Part shown: positions 15,074 through 23,874 of the stretch, piece by piece
Numbering within the stretch: the first letter of the stretch is position 1
Layout: each line of letters starts with the position of its first letter
NCBI GenBank assembly: GCA_022843945.1
Contig: JALHMR010000012.1
Coordinates: forward strand, 1-64,000
Length of the DNA stretch: 64,000 bases
Direction: 5' to 3'
Source of the DNA: Rhodospirillaceae bacterium
GTDB lineage: Bacteria > Pseudomonadota > Alphaproteobacteria > CACIAM-22H2
The notes under the pieces: model-generated
Told to the model about the DNA's origin: nothing
Databases searched by the model: none
Seen by the model: only the letters and a program-made list of their open reading frames with translations
Position numbers and translations under genes: made by a program

Positions 15074-17541
15074 ACCTAGCGGAGTATCGCCAGCGTCCCA
15101 CCTTGCTCGCCGACTATCTCCCGTGGGCGGTGCTTGCGGCACCTGGCGTGGTGCTCAACAAGGATGGCAGCTTCCAGCGCACCTTGCGGTTTCGCGGGCC
15201 CGACCTTGAGAGCGCGACCGAGGCCGAGCTGGTCGCGACCTGCGCCCGGCTCAACAATGTTCTGCGTCGCTTTGGTTCGGGATGGGCGCTGTTTTTCGAG
15301 GCCGACCGCTTTCCAGCGCCCGGTTATCCCGAGTCCAAGTTCCCTGATGCCGCGTCCTGGCTTGTCGACCAGGAGAGGCGCGCGGCTTTTGAAGGTGGAG
15401 CCGGAGCGATCGCTGAGGGCGGCGACCCGCAGCGCGAGCACTTTGAGAGCGCCTACTACCTGACCTTCGTCTATCTCCCGCCGGCGGACCAGGTCAGCCG
15501 GGCAGAACGGTGGCTATTGGAGAAGATGCCTGACGAGCGCGGTGTGGACTATCGAGATCACCTTGATGGCTTTCTGACCGAAACGGACCGCGCGCTCGAC
15601 CTCTTGGCCGATCTGATGCCGGAGGTGTCGGCGCTCGATGACGGCGAGACGCTGAGCTATCTCCACCAGACCATCTCGACCCGGCGCCACATCGTGCGGC
15701 CGCCCGAAATCCCGATCCACCTGGACGCGCTCCTGGTGGACGAGCCGTTGGTCGGCGGCCTCGAGCCCATGCTGGGCGACCAGCATCTCCGCACCCTAAC
15801 GGTCTTGGGCTTCCCGAACCTGACGACGCCGGGGATCTTCGACGATCTCAACCACTTGGGCCTGTCGTACCGGTGGGTAACCCGCTTCCTGCCGCTCGAC
15901 AAGACCACCGCCACGCGGGCTCTCACGCGTCTGCGCCGCCAGTGGTTTGCCAAACGCAAGTCGATCGCTGCACTCCTGCGGGAGATCATGTTCAACGAGC
16001 CGACGCCGCTTCTTGATTCGGACGCCGATAACAAGGCGTTCGACGCCGACGCGGCTCTCCAGGAGCTTGGCGGCGATCACGTCAGCTTCGGATATCTCAC
16101 CACCGCCGTCGTGGTATGGGACAGCACGCGCCAGTCTGCGACCGAGAAGCTGCGTTCCGTCGAGAGAGTCATTCAGGGTCGCGGCTTCACCACGATCCGC
16201 GAGACGGTCAACGCCGTTGAAGCGTGGCTCGGTAGCCTCCCCGGTCACGTCTACGCTAACGTGCGCCAGCCGTTGATCCACACGCTCAATCTGGGTCATC
16301 TCGTACCCCTATCGGCGGTATGGGCAGGGCCTTCCCGCAATCCCCATCTCGTCGGTCCGCCGCTCTTGCACGCGGAGACCAGCGGCGCTACGCCGTTTCG
16401 GCTGTCCACGCACGTGGGCGATGTCGGCCATATGCTCATCGTCGGTCCCACGGGTGCCGGGAAGTCGGTGCTGCTGGCCCTGATGGCGCTCCAGTTCCGC
16501 CGCTATGCGGACGCCCAGATCTATGTCTTCGACAAGGGCTTCTCGGCTCGCGCCGCCGTCCTCGGCATGGGTGGCACGCATCATATGCTGGGTGCCGCCG
16601 GATCGATGGCGTTCCAGCCTCTGGCCGCTATAGACCAGGCCGCCGTGTGTAGCTGGGCGGCCGAATGGCTCGCGGGCCTTCTTGCCCATGAGAAGGTTCA
16701 GGTAACCCCGGAGCACAAAGAAGTGCTCTGGTCGGCGCTGACTAGCCTCGCGACGGCGCCCCGCGAGGAGCGGACGCTGACCGGCCTGTCCGTACTGCTG
16801 CAGTCCAATGCGCTGAAGGCCGCACTCCAACCCTATACGCTGGAAGGCCCGTTCGGACGGCTGCTCGATTCCGATGAGGATCGCTTGGCACTGAGCGGTG
16901 TTCAGTGTTTCGAGACCGAGGAGTTGATGCATGAAGCGGGTGTTGTCCTGCCCGTCCTCACCTATCTCTTCCATCGTCTCGAAGAACGGTTCGATGGCCG
17001 GCCTACCCTGCTCATTCTCGACGAGGCCTGGGTCTTCCTCGACAACCCCGCATTCGCGGCCCGTATCCGAGAGTGGCTGAAGACTCTGCGCAAGAAGAAC
17101 GTCGCGGTGATCTTCGCGACACAGTCGCTGGCCGACATCGCGGACAGCACCATCGCGCCCGCCATCATCGAGTCCTGCCCACAGCGGATATTCCTGCCGA
17201 ACGACCGCGCGATCGAGCCACAGGCACGGCAAGCCTACGAGCGCTTTGGTCTCAACGAGCGACAGATCCAGCTCATCGCCGCCTCGACGCCCAAGCGCCA
17301 TTACTACCTACAGTCTCGGCAGGGCAATCGGTTGTTCGAGCTCGGGCTTGGGCCGATTGCGCTCGCATTCTGTGGTGCGTCGAGCCCCGCGGACCAAAGC
17401 CTGATTGAGCGCCTGCTGAACGCACAAGCCGCCAACCGCTTTGGCGAGGAATGGCTGCGCGCCAAAGGGTTGGAGTGGGCCGTCCCGATCCTCGCGTCGA
17501 TCCCCGTCGAAACCGAAGAGTCGTTGGAGGTGTCCCAATGA
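15058..17541 (+). CDS. trbE: TrbE, VirB4-type ATPase
   Basis: 827 residues, full length. The N-terminal CagE/TrbE/VirB domain is followed by a RecA-like ATPase with Walker A VGPTGAGKSVLL (about 462-473) and Walker B PTLLILDEAWVFLD. It is the largest energiser of the type IV secretion system and works in pilin extraction and substrate export. ATG 15058 lies inside the end of trbD; its stop overlaps the trbJ start (ATGA). Confidence 0.93.
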   Translation: MALVLNLAEYRQRPTLLADYLPWAVLAAPGVVLNKDGSFQRTLRFRGPDLESATEAELVATCARLNNVLRRFGSGWALFFEADRFPAPGYPESKFPDAASWLVDQERRAAFEGGAGAIAEGGDPQREHFESAYYLTFVYLPPADQVSRAERWLLEKMPDERGVDYRDHLDGFLTETDRALDLLADLMPEVSALDDGETLSYLHQTISTRRHIVRPPEIPIHLDALLVDEPLVGGLEPMLGDQHLRTLTVLGFPNLTTPGIFDDLNHLGLSYRWVTRFLPLDKTTATRALTRLRRQWFAKRKSIAALLREIMFNEPTPLLDSDADNKAFDADAALQELGGDHVSFGYLTTAVVVWDSTRQSATEKLRSVERVIQGRGFTTIRETVNAVEAWLGSLPGHVYANVRQPLIHTLNLGHLVPLSAVWAGPSRNPHLVGPPLLHAETSGATPFRLSTHVGDVGHMLIVGPTGAGKSVLLALMALQFRRYADAQIYVFDKGFSARAAVLGMGGTHHMLGAAGSMAFQPLAAIDQAAVCSWAAEWLAGLLAHEKVQVTPEHKEVLWSALTSLATAPREERTLTGLSVLLQSNALKAALQPYTLEGPFGRLLDSDEDRLALSGVQCFETEELMHEAGVVLPVLTYLFHRLEERFDGRPTLLILDEAWVFLDNPAFAARIREWLKTLRKKNVAVIFATQSLADIADSTIAPAIIESCPQRIFLPNDRAIEPQARQAYERFGLNERQIQLIAASTPKRHYYLQSRQGNRLFELGLGPIALAFCGASSPADQSLIERLLNAQAANRFGEEWLRAKGLEWAVPILASIPVETEESLEVSQ

Positions 17542-18248
17542 AAGGCCTGCGCAAACTTCTGTTGATCTCGGCGACAGTTGCGATCATTGCGGCGCCCGCA
17601 CGCGCGATGACGGTGTTCGATCCAACGAACTACGTGGAAAACATGATGCAAGCGGCGCGGGCCCTGGAGCAGGTCAACAACCAGATCCGATCCCTCCAGA
17701 ACGAAGCGTTGATGATCGAGTATCAGCTCAGGCACCTGCAGAAGCTCGACTACTCCTCGCAATACGCGATCCAGAACGCCCTCAATCAGGTCAACGGCCT
17801 GATGGGTCGGGCCAGGGGGATGACCTACGACGTCAACCGCGCCCAGGCGGACTTCACCAGGCTATATCCCACCGAATACGCGACCCGGATCACCACAGAC
17901 CGCCTGGCCATCGACGCGCGGGAACGGTGGCGGAACTCCATGGAAGCATTTCAGCACGCGACGGTCGTTCAGTCGCAGATCGTCAGCAACGTGACAGCGG
18001 ACGGCGACACCCTCAACGAGCTTGTTGTCCGTTCGCAGGGCGCCGTTGGCAGTCTCCAGGCGCAGCAGGCGGCCAACGAACTTCTGGCCTTGTCGGCCAA
18101 ACAGCAGATGCAGTCGCAGATGCTCTTGGCGGCTCAGTACCGCAGCCGGTCGCTCGAAGACGCGCGAGCTGCATCCGCTGAAGAAGAGGCACGTCGCGTC
18201 TTTGATCAATTCTTGGGCGAGCGAGACGCCTACACCCCTTCGCGATGA
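17538..18248 (+). CDS. trbJ: TrbJ, VirB5-like periplasmic protein
   Basis: 236 residues. Signal peptide (about 1-23, ending APARAM) then an extended helical coiled region (NYVENMMQAARALEQVNNQI and Gln-rich repeats), as in VirB5-type minor pilus components. It acts at the pilus tip or channel. Start ATG 17538 overlaps the trbE stop. The usual small trbK entry-exclusion gene does not follow: trbL starts only 15 bases after this stop. Confidence 0.88.
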   Translation: MKGLRKLLLISATVAIIAAPARAMTVFDPTNYVENMMQAARALEQVNNQIRSLQNEALMIEYQLRHLQKLDYSSQYAIQNALNQVNGLMGRARGMTYDVNRAQADFTRLYPTEYATRITTDRLAIDARERWRNSMEAFQHATVVQSQIVSNVTADGDTLNELVVRSQGAVGSLQAQQAANELLALSAKQQMQSQMLLAAQYRSRSLEDARAASAEEEARRVFDQFLGERDAYTPSR

Positions 18249-18263
18249 GGGAAAGCCAGCGCC

Positions 18264-19505
18264 GTGGGCAACATAAACGTCATTGACCGCTTCACCGACA
18301 CGTTCGTCCGCTACATCGACAGCGGATTCGGGCTCCTGCTCGGTGAGGTGGCTTTTCTTACCTCCGTGCTTGTTGCCATCGACATCGCGCTCGCGGGGCT
18401 CTACTGGGCGCTCGATGAGGGATCCAATGTCATCGCGCGCCTCATCAGGAAAGTGCTCTACGTCGGCGCATTTGCGCTGCTTCTCAATAACTGGCCGACG
18501 CTATCGACAATCATCTTCCAATCGTTCTCAGGCTTGGGCCTAAGTGCGGCGCAAACGAGCCTTACGCCTCAAAGCCTCTTTCAGCCGGGTTTCATCGCTG
18601 GGATTGGGTTCCAGGCTGCGTATCCCTTGCTGCGGCAGGCTGGATCGATGATGGGGTTCACGACGTTCTTCAACAACGCTGTGACCATCGCTGTCTTGGT
18701 CTTTGCCTGGCTGGTCGTCGTCCTGGCGTTCTTCATCCTCGCGGTCCAGCTCTTCATCACGATCATCGAATTCAAGCTGACGACCCTTGCGGGCTTTGTT
18801 CTCGTGCCGTTTGCCCTATGGAACAAGACCTCATTCTTGTCCGAGCGCGTACTGGGCAATGTCGTCGCCTCGGGTGTGAAAGTGATGGTCCTCGCCGTCA
18901 TCGTCGGCATCGGCACCACCATGTTCGGTGAATTCTCGAATGCGCTTGGGCCGGAGCCGAGCCTGCGCGAGGCGATGTCCCTGGTTCTTGGGTCGCTGGC
19001 CCTGTTCGGCCTTGGGATCTTCGGGCCAGGGATCGCGGCGGGGCTCGTGTCGGGAGCGCCGCAGCTGGGGGCGGGGGCGGTGGTCGGCACAGCCGGCGCT
19101 ATTGCCGCCGGCACGCTTGCCGGTGCAGGGGCTGCCCTTGGCCTATCCCGAATGTCCTCCAGCGGCGCGCTATCCGCGGTTCGCGCCGGCGCCAGCCTGA
19201 GTTCCGGTGCGTCTCAAGCCTACACTCTGGCGCGGGCTGCCTCGGGCAGTACGGGCGCCGCTGGTGTTCTCGCCGGTCTGGGAGGCGTCACCCGGGCCGG
19301 TGGCGGTGCGGCGATGCAGAGTGTGCGCGGCGTCGCCGAGCGGATGAGAGCAGGCTCTGAAGCCTCTGACCCGATGCCGAACTGGGCGAGGCGGCTCCAG
19401 GCCGAGCAGCGTCGGCGGACCCGCATGCATGCCACCACCCAGGCCATCCGGGAGGGAGACCGCCCGGGTGGCAGCGTCAACCCTGACCTTCACGAGCGCG
19501 ACTGA
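18264..19505 (+). CDS. trbL: TrbL, polytopic inner-membrane channel protein
   Basis: 413 residues, VirB6-like. About six to seven membrane helices between residues 20 and 270, then a Gly/Ala/Ser-rich and finally basic cytoplasmic tail. It forms part of the inner-membrane translocation path. Starts with GTG at 18264, 15 bases after trbJ; its last base pair of codons overlaps the trbF ATG. Confidence 0.88.
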   Translation: MGNINVIDRFTDTFVRYIDSGFGLLLGEVAFLTSVLVAIDIALAGLYWALDEGSNVIARLIRKVLYVGAFALLLNNWPTLSTIIFQSFSGLGLSAAQTSLTPQSLFQPGFIAGIGFQAAYPLLRQAGSMMGFTTFFNNAVTIAVLVFAWLVVVLAFFILAVQLFITIIEFKLTTLAGFVLVPFALWNKTSFLSERVLGNVVASGVKVMVLAVIVGIGTTMFGEFSNALGPEPSLREAMSLVLGSLALFGLGIFGPGIAAGLVSGAPQLGAGAVVGTAGAIAAGTLAGAGAALGLSRMSSSGALSAVRAGASLSSGASQAYTLARAASGSTGAAGVLAGLGGVTRAGGGAAMQSVRGVAERMRAGSEASDPMPNWARRLQAEQRRRTRMHATTQAIREGDRPGGSVNPDLHERD

Positions 19506-20197
19506 TGTTCAAGCGACCCACGCAGCGATACGGCGACACGCCGGCTCCTGTCACCCCGTACCAGAAGGCGGCGCAAGTCTGGGACGAGCGTCTCGGCTCA
19601 GCTCGTGTTCAGGCCAAGAACTGGCGCCTGATGGCCTTTGGTTGCCTCATGCTGTCGATCGGCCTCAGCGCGGCACTCGTGTGGCAGAGCACGCGGAGTC
19701 TGATCACGCCCTATGTCGTCGAGGTGGACAAGTTGGGCGGCGTGCAGGCCGTGGCGCCGGCCGTACAACCCTATAAGCCGACGGATGCTCAGATCGCCTA
19801 CCACCTGGCGCGCTTCGTCACCAACATCCGCGGGTTGCCGATCGATCCCGTGCTCGTACGGCGGAACTGGCTAGAGGCGTACGATTTCGCCACCGACCGG
19901 GCGGCAAGCGTGCTGAACGAATACGCCCGCCAAAACGACCCATTCAAGGCGGTGGGCGAGCGCAGTGTGGCGGTCGACGTGACCAGTGTCGTCCGTGCCT
20001 CCGACGATTCCTTCCAGATCAAATGGATCGAGCAGCAGTTCCAGAACGGCAGCCTCGCGCGCACCGAGCGCTACACGGCCATCCTGTCGGTCGTCCTGCA
20101 GCAGCCGCGCGAGCCGGAAACGCTGCGCAAGAATCCCCTCGGTATCTATGTGCACGGCCTCAATTGGTCGCGCGAACTTTCGGGAGCCGCCCCATGA
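19505..20197 (+). CDS. trbF: TrbF, VirB8-like assembly protein
   Basis: 230 residues: short cytoplasmic N-terminus, one membrane helix (about 42-62, LMAFGCLMLSIGLSAALVW) and a periplasmic NTF2-like domain with the ITPYVVEVDKLGG start common to the family. It nucleates the channel core by binding TrbG and TrbI. The stop overlaps the trbG start by 4 bases. Confidence 0.9.
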   Translation: MFKRPTQRYGDTPAPVTPYQKAAQVWDERLGSARVQAKNWRLMAFGCLMLSIGLSAALVWQSTRSLITPYVVEVDKLGGVQAVAPAVQPYKPTDAQIAYHLARFVTNIRGLPIDPVLVRRNWLEAYDFATDRAASVLNEYARQNDPFKAVGERSVAVDVTSVVRASDDSFQIKWIEQQFQNGSLARTERYTAILSVVLQQPREPETLRKNPLGIYVHGLNWSRELSGAAP

Positions 20198-21195
20198 ACC
20201 TACGCCGACACTTCATTGCGTCTGTTTCTCTGATCGCCCTGGCGAGCTGCGTTCAGACGGCTCCGCCACCGGCGATCAGGTACGACGAAGAAGAAATGAG
20301 GCCAGCCGTGCTCGAGACCGCACCAAGCCGGCCGGTCGAAATCGTCACCGTGCCCGAGCCCTTGCCTCTGCCAGGCCAACTCAAGCCTGAACCCGCGACC
20401 TTGGCATCGCCGTCGCCCGCAACCGACAAGCAGCCGCCGACCGTGCGGGTGGACGCTGCGAACCGCGCAGCTCGTCTCGAGCCCAAAGCGGGCGGCTACG
20501 TGAACGCGGTTCAGGTCTATCCCTTCACACCGGGCGCGCTCTATCGGTTGTATGCCGCGCCCGATCAGGTGAGCGATGTCGCTCTTCAGCCCGGCGAGCA
20601 GCTGGTCGCCGTCTCTGCCGGCGACACCGTCCGGTGGGTCGTCGGCGACACCAAGAGCGGATCGGGTGTTGCCGAACAGATGCATATCCTGGTGAAGCCG
20701 ATCGCCGCCGGGCTCAAAACCAACCTCGTCATCACCACCGACCGGCGGGCCTATCACCTGGAGTTGGAAAGCACGGACCGCACCTACATGGCGGCCGTGT
20801 CGTGGACCTATCCGCATGACCAGCTTATCGCGTTACGGCAGCGCAACGAGCGCAGTCACGTGGCAGAGGCATCAACGGTCGAGCGTGGGCTCAATATCGA
20901 CAAGCTGCGATTCCGCTATGAGATCACCGGCGACAATCCGCCGTGGCGGCCGACACGGGCGTTCGACGATAGCTCGAAGGTCTACATCCAGTTTCCCAAC
21001 AGGATCGATCAGGGCGAGGCGCCACCACTCTTCGTTCTCGGACCCAGCGGGGGCGCAGAACTGGTGAACTATCGTGTCCGCGGCAACTACTACATGGTCG
21101 ATAGGCTGTTCGCCGCGGCGGAGCTGAGACTGGGCACTGACCCGCAGCAGGTGGTTCGCATCAGCCGCACGGACGGCCAGCAGGCGGCCAAATGA
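20194..21195 (+). CDS. trbG: TrbG, VirB9-like outer-membrane channel protein
   Basis: 333 residues. A lipoprotein-like signal (LIALASC, Cys about 19) precedes a Pro-rich linker and the VirB9 domain (YPFTPGALYRLYAAP, then a C-terminal NYRVRGNYYMVDRLF beta region). With TrbI it builds the outer part of the type IV secretion core complex. The fused lipobox may make it do the VirB7 job as well, as no separate virB7/trbH gene is seen. Confidence 0.9.
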   Translation: MNLRRHFIASVSLIALASCVQTAPPPAIRYDEEEMRPAVLETAPSRPVEIVTVPEPLPLPGQLKPEPATLASPSPATDKQPPTVRVDAANRAARLEPKAGGYVNAVQVYPFTPGALYRLYAAPDQVSDVALQPGEQLVAVSAGDTVRWVVGDTKSGSGVAEQMHILVKPIAAGLKTNLVITTDRRAYHLELESTDRTYMAAVSWTYPHDQLIALRQRNERSHVAEASTVERGLNIDKLRFRYEITGDNPPWRPTRAFDDSSKVYIQFPNRIDQGEAPPLFVLGPSGGAELVNYRVRGNYYMVDRLFAAAELRLGTDPQQVVRISRTDGQQAAK

Positions 21196-22439
21196 CCGAC
21201 AGCAGTCATTCTGGTGCGCCGCCGGCGGACCTGACTCTCCATACCCGACCGCGTCCGGTGCGGCGCTTCAATCGCAAGGTTCTCATAGGTCTTGCGGCGC
21301 TCGGCTGCGCTCTCTTGTTCGGAGCGACTCTGGCGGCTCTCAGCCCGCCGAAGATCAACGGTACCAACGGCCAGGAACTCTATAACACCGACCGGAAAGC
21401 GAGGGCGGACGGGCTCGCCGATCTGCCGAAGAGCTACGCCGACCTTACTAAGCCAGTTCCGCCGCTGGGACCGCCGGTTCACGGCGATCTCGGGCGACCG
21501 TTGGTGAACATGGAGCGCGAATACGGCATCGCGCAGGCACAGTCGCCGCCCTCCGGGCTTGGGTTTCGGCCGGATGCGGAAGCGGATGCGGCACGCGCCG
21601 AACGGTTGCGCATGGCCCAGAAAGCGCAGCAGGCCCGGGAAGCGGGCGTCTTCTTCCAGGTAAATGCCCGGCGAGAGGCTGCACAAGCGAGTGCTGCGGC
21701 ACAGCCAACTCAGAACGGGAGTGTGCGCCCATCCCCGGCTGCGGCCCCTGCCGACCCATCTCGCGTGCAGTTCGATCTTGAGAACGATCAGAACATGCAG
21801 CAGCGCAAGCTCGATTTTCTTAAGCAGGACGTTGACCGCAATATTTATAACCCGCACTCGCTGCAAGAACCTGTCTCGCCGTTCCAGGTGATGGCAGGGA
21901 CGGTGATCGCAGCGAGTTTGATCACGGGACTGAAGTCCGATCTTCCCGGCATCATCGTGGCGCAGGTGACGGAGAATGCCTATGACACGGTCACCGGGCG
22001 TCATCTACTCATTCCGCAAGGTGCGAGGCTGGTTGGCCGCTATGACAGTGTGGTGGCGTTCGGCCAATCGCGCGCGCTCGTGGTCTGGCAGCGCATTATC
22101 ATGCCAAATGGCTCGTCGATCGTGATCGACAATCTGCCGGCGACCGACACGGCCGGCTATGCGGGCCTGGAGGACGAGGTCGATTACCACACTTGGAGAC
22201 TGCTCACGGGCATCGGCCTCTCAACCCTGCTCGGTGTTGGAACGGAAGTCGGTTATCGCCAGGGCGAAAGCAATCTCGTCCGGGCCATCCGAGATGCGAC
22301 CCAGCAATCCACGAACCGCGCCGGCCAGCGAATCACCGAGCGCAACCTGAACATCCAGCCGACACTCACCGTACGGCCCGGGTGGCCGCTACGTGTGATC
22401 GTCCATAAGGATCTGGTGCTTCGGGAGTACCGAGGATAA
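21192..22439 (+). CDS. trbI: TrbI, VirB10-like core protein
   Basis: 415 residues. One membrane helix near residues 36-54, a Pro/Ala/Gln-rich periplasmic linker, and a C-terminal VirB10 beta-barrel domain (VTENAYDTVTGRHLLIPQGA, then the GYAGLEDEVDYHTWRLL antenna region and RPGWPLRVIVHKDLVL end). It spans both membranes and senses ATP use by TraG and TrbB-type ATPases. Last trb gene of the operon. Confidence 0.92.
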   Translation: MTDSSHSGAPPADLTLHTRPRPVRRFNRKVLIGLAALGCALLFGATLAALSPPKINGTNGQELYNTDRKARADGLADLPKSYADLTKPVPPLGPPVHGDLGRPLVNMEREYGIAQAQSPPSGLGFRPDAEADAARAERLRMAQKAQQAREAGVFFQVNARREAAQASAAAQPTQNGSVRPSPAAAPADPSRVQFDLENDQNMQQRKLDFLKQDVDRNIYNPHSLQEPVSPFQVMAGTVIAASLITGLKSDLPGIIVAQVTENAYDTVTGRHLLIPQGARLVGRYDSVVAFGQSRALVVWQRIIMPNGSSIVIDNLPATDTAGYAGLEDEVDYHTWRLLTGIGLSTLLGVGTEVGYRQGESNLVRAIRDATQQSTNRAGQRITERNLNIQPTLTVRPGWPLRVIVHKDLVLREYRG

Positions 22440-22450
22440 CGGAGGCCATC

Positions 22451-22744
22451 ATGCCGGAACTCAAGTTAGCGAAGCTGCCAGACCGCACACCGGTCAAGAT
22501 TTCGTTCAAGGCCGGACCGGAGCTCAACCAATTGCTCGGCGAATACGCCGAATTCTATCGGGAACGATACGGCCAAGAAGAGCCGGTCCCGGAGCTCATC
22601 CCCTACATGCTCGAGACATTTTTGCGGGGCGATACGGCTTTCATCAAAGCTCGGCGCGAGAAGCTTGGGGGGCTCGCGCAACCGCGACCGCGGGCGGCTC
22701 GGGCACGGTCGGGGAACGGCAGTGCAGCGTCACCCTCACATTGA
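22451..22744 (+). CDS. DUF2274 domain protein
   Basis: 97 residues. The first 70 match the DUF2274 family (MPELKLAKLPDRTPVKISFKA, then a helical AEFYRERYGQ and a PELIPYMLETFLRGD end). Genes of this family almost always follow trbI in alphaproteobacterial ICEs; function unknown. It starts 11 bases after trbI with a GGAGG site, so it is the last gene of the trb transcript or very close to it. Confidence 0.85.
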   Translation: MPELKLAKLPDRTPVKISFKAGPELNQLLGEYAEFYRERYGQEEPVPELIPYMLETFLRGDTAFIKARREKLGGLAQPRPRAARARSGNGSAASPSH

Positions 22745-22755
22745 TGGAGACGATC

Positions 22756-23079
22756 ATGTCTGTGATCGGCACGTTCGAGGCGACAAAGGATGGCGGCTGG
22801 GTTGGCAATATCCGCACGCTCACCGTCGACATCAAGGCACGCTTCGTCCCCAACGATAACCGCAGCAGCGACAATGCTCCGGCGTTTCGCGTGCTTGCCG
22901 GCCGGTCTGAGATTGGCGCCGCTTGGCAGGCCCAGGCCAATGGGGATGAAGGCAAGCCTTATCTCAGTGTCAGCCTCGACGATCCATGCCTGCCGCGCGC
23001 GATACACGCAGCATTGTTCGAGGATACGAAAAACAAATCCGCCCAGCTCATATGGACCCGCCGCCGCGGCGATGGGTAA
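22756..23079 (+). CDS. DUF736 family protein (second copy, divergent)
   Basis: 107 residues: IGTFEATKDGGWVGNIRTLT, the FRVLAGRSEIGAAWQA core, and a Leu/Pro-rich C-terminus. It is a different subfamily from the copy at 5219-5542 and not a recent duplicate of it. ATG 22756 is preferred over a TTG/ATG a few codons upstream because GGAGA lies 6 bases before it. It directly follows the DUF2274 gene. Confidence 0.85.
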   Translation: MSVIGTFEATKDGGWVGNIRTLTVDIKARFVPNDNRSSDNAPAFRVLAGRSEIGAAWQAQANGDEGKPYLSVSLDDPCLPRAIHAALFEDTKNKSAQLIWTRRRGDG

Positions 23080-23108
23080 ACCCTGGCATCAGCGTAAGCG
23101 AGGATCAA

Positions 23109-23351
23109 ATGCTCAAAGCTCAGACCGATTCTCACGGGGTAAGCTTGCGAATGTCTCCTTCGGACGTTGCAGCCATTGATAGGACTCGGTTGGCCGTGTC
23201 CGTTCGTGAAGCCGTTGCCATGTCCGGACTTTCTCGATCGTTCCTCTATGAGGCAATGAATCGAGGGGAGCTGCCCTTTATAAAGAAGGGGCGCCGGCGG
23301 CTCATAGCGGCGTCGTCGCTATCCGAGTATGTATTGCGAAGCGACCAGTAG
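23109..23351 (+). CDS. Excisionase-like helix-turn-helix protein
   Basis: 80 residues. VSVREAVAMSGLSRSFLYEA is a MerR/Xis-type helix-turn-helix and LPFIKKGRRRLIAASSLSEY the basic wing and following helix. It lies at the end of the conserved backbone, immediately before cargo, and is a candidate recombination directionality factor for the missing integrase or a local repressor. The ATG at 23109 gives the usual length for the family. Confidence 0.75.
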   Translation: MLKAQTDSHGVSLRMSPSDVAAIDRTRLAVSVREAVAMSGLSRSFLYEAMNRGELPFIKKGRRRLIAASSLSEYVLRSDQ

Positions 23352-23415
23352 GCGCCTAACCTCCTGAAATTCAACTCATATATATCATTGATCCAGCATT
23401 GAAAATTAAGGATTG

Positions 23416-23874
23416 ATGTCGTATTTTGACAGAGAGCAAATGGTGCCAACCATGCAAACCAAGCCCTTGCCGCTGGAAACCAAGATTTCGGAGCGCGTTA
23501 CCCTCAAGAAGAGGAGTGATGTGTTTCTGCGCGACGATTTTCTGGATCTTGCCGGCTACGACCAGGTTGGTCGGGCGTTGCGAGGCCTCGTTAGCAAAGG
23601 CCAGATGCTGAAGCTGGGCTATGGCCTCTATACACGCGCGGCACCGTCTCCGTTCGACGGTCAGCCTGCACCGATCAAGGGTCTGCGCACTCTTGCCGAG
23701 GAAGCGCTTGGGCGTCTTGGCGTTAAGACCGCGGAGACCGAGCTTGAGCGCGCCTATAGTGCGGGCGAGACGACCCAGGTCCCTTCGGGTCGCGTGATCG
23801 CGGTGGCCAAGCGCGTCCGTCGCAAGATCGGCTTCGCCGGCAACTATATGAGCTTCGAGAGTGCCGCCACCTGA
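23416..23874 (+). CDS. AbiEi-type antitoxin (DUF6088-like)
   Basis: 152 residues from ATG 23416 (AAGG 4 bases upstream; ATG 23452 is the alternative). The N-terminal half is a winged helix (VFLRDDFLDLAGYDQVGRALRGL and the KLGYGLYTR wing) and the C-terminal half the antitoxin domain. Type IV AbiEi antitoxins repress their own operon and counter the AbiEii toxin without binding it tightly. Its last 14 bases overlap the toxin gene, the usual arrangement. Confidence 0.8.
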   Translation: MSYFDREQMVPTMQTKPLPLETKISERVTLKKRSDVFLRDDFLDLAGYDQVGRALRGLVSKGQMLKLGYGLYTRAAPSPFDGQPAPIKGLRTLAEEALGRLGVKTAETELERAYSAGETTQVPSGRVIAVAKRVRRKIGFAGNYMSFESAAT

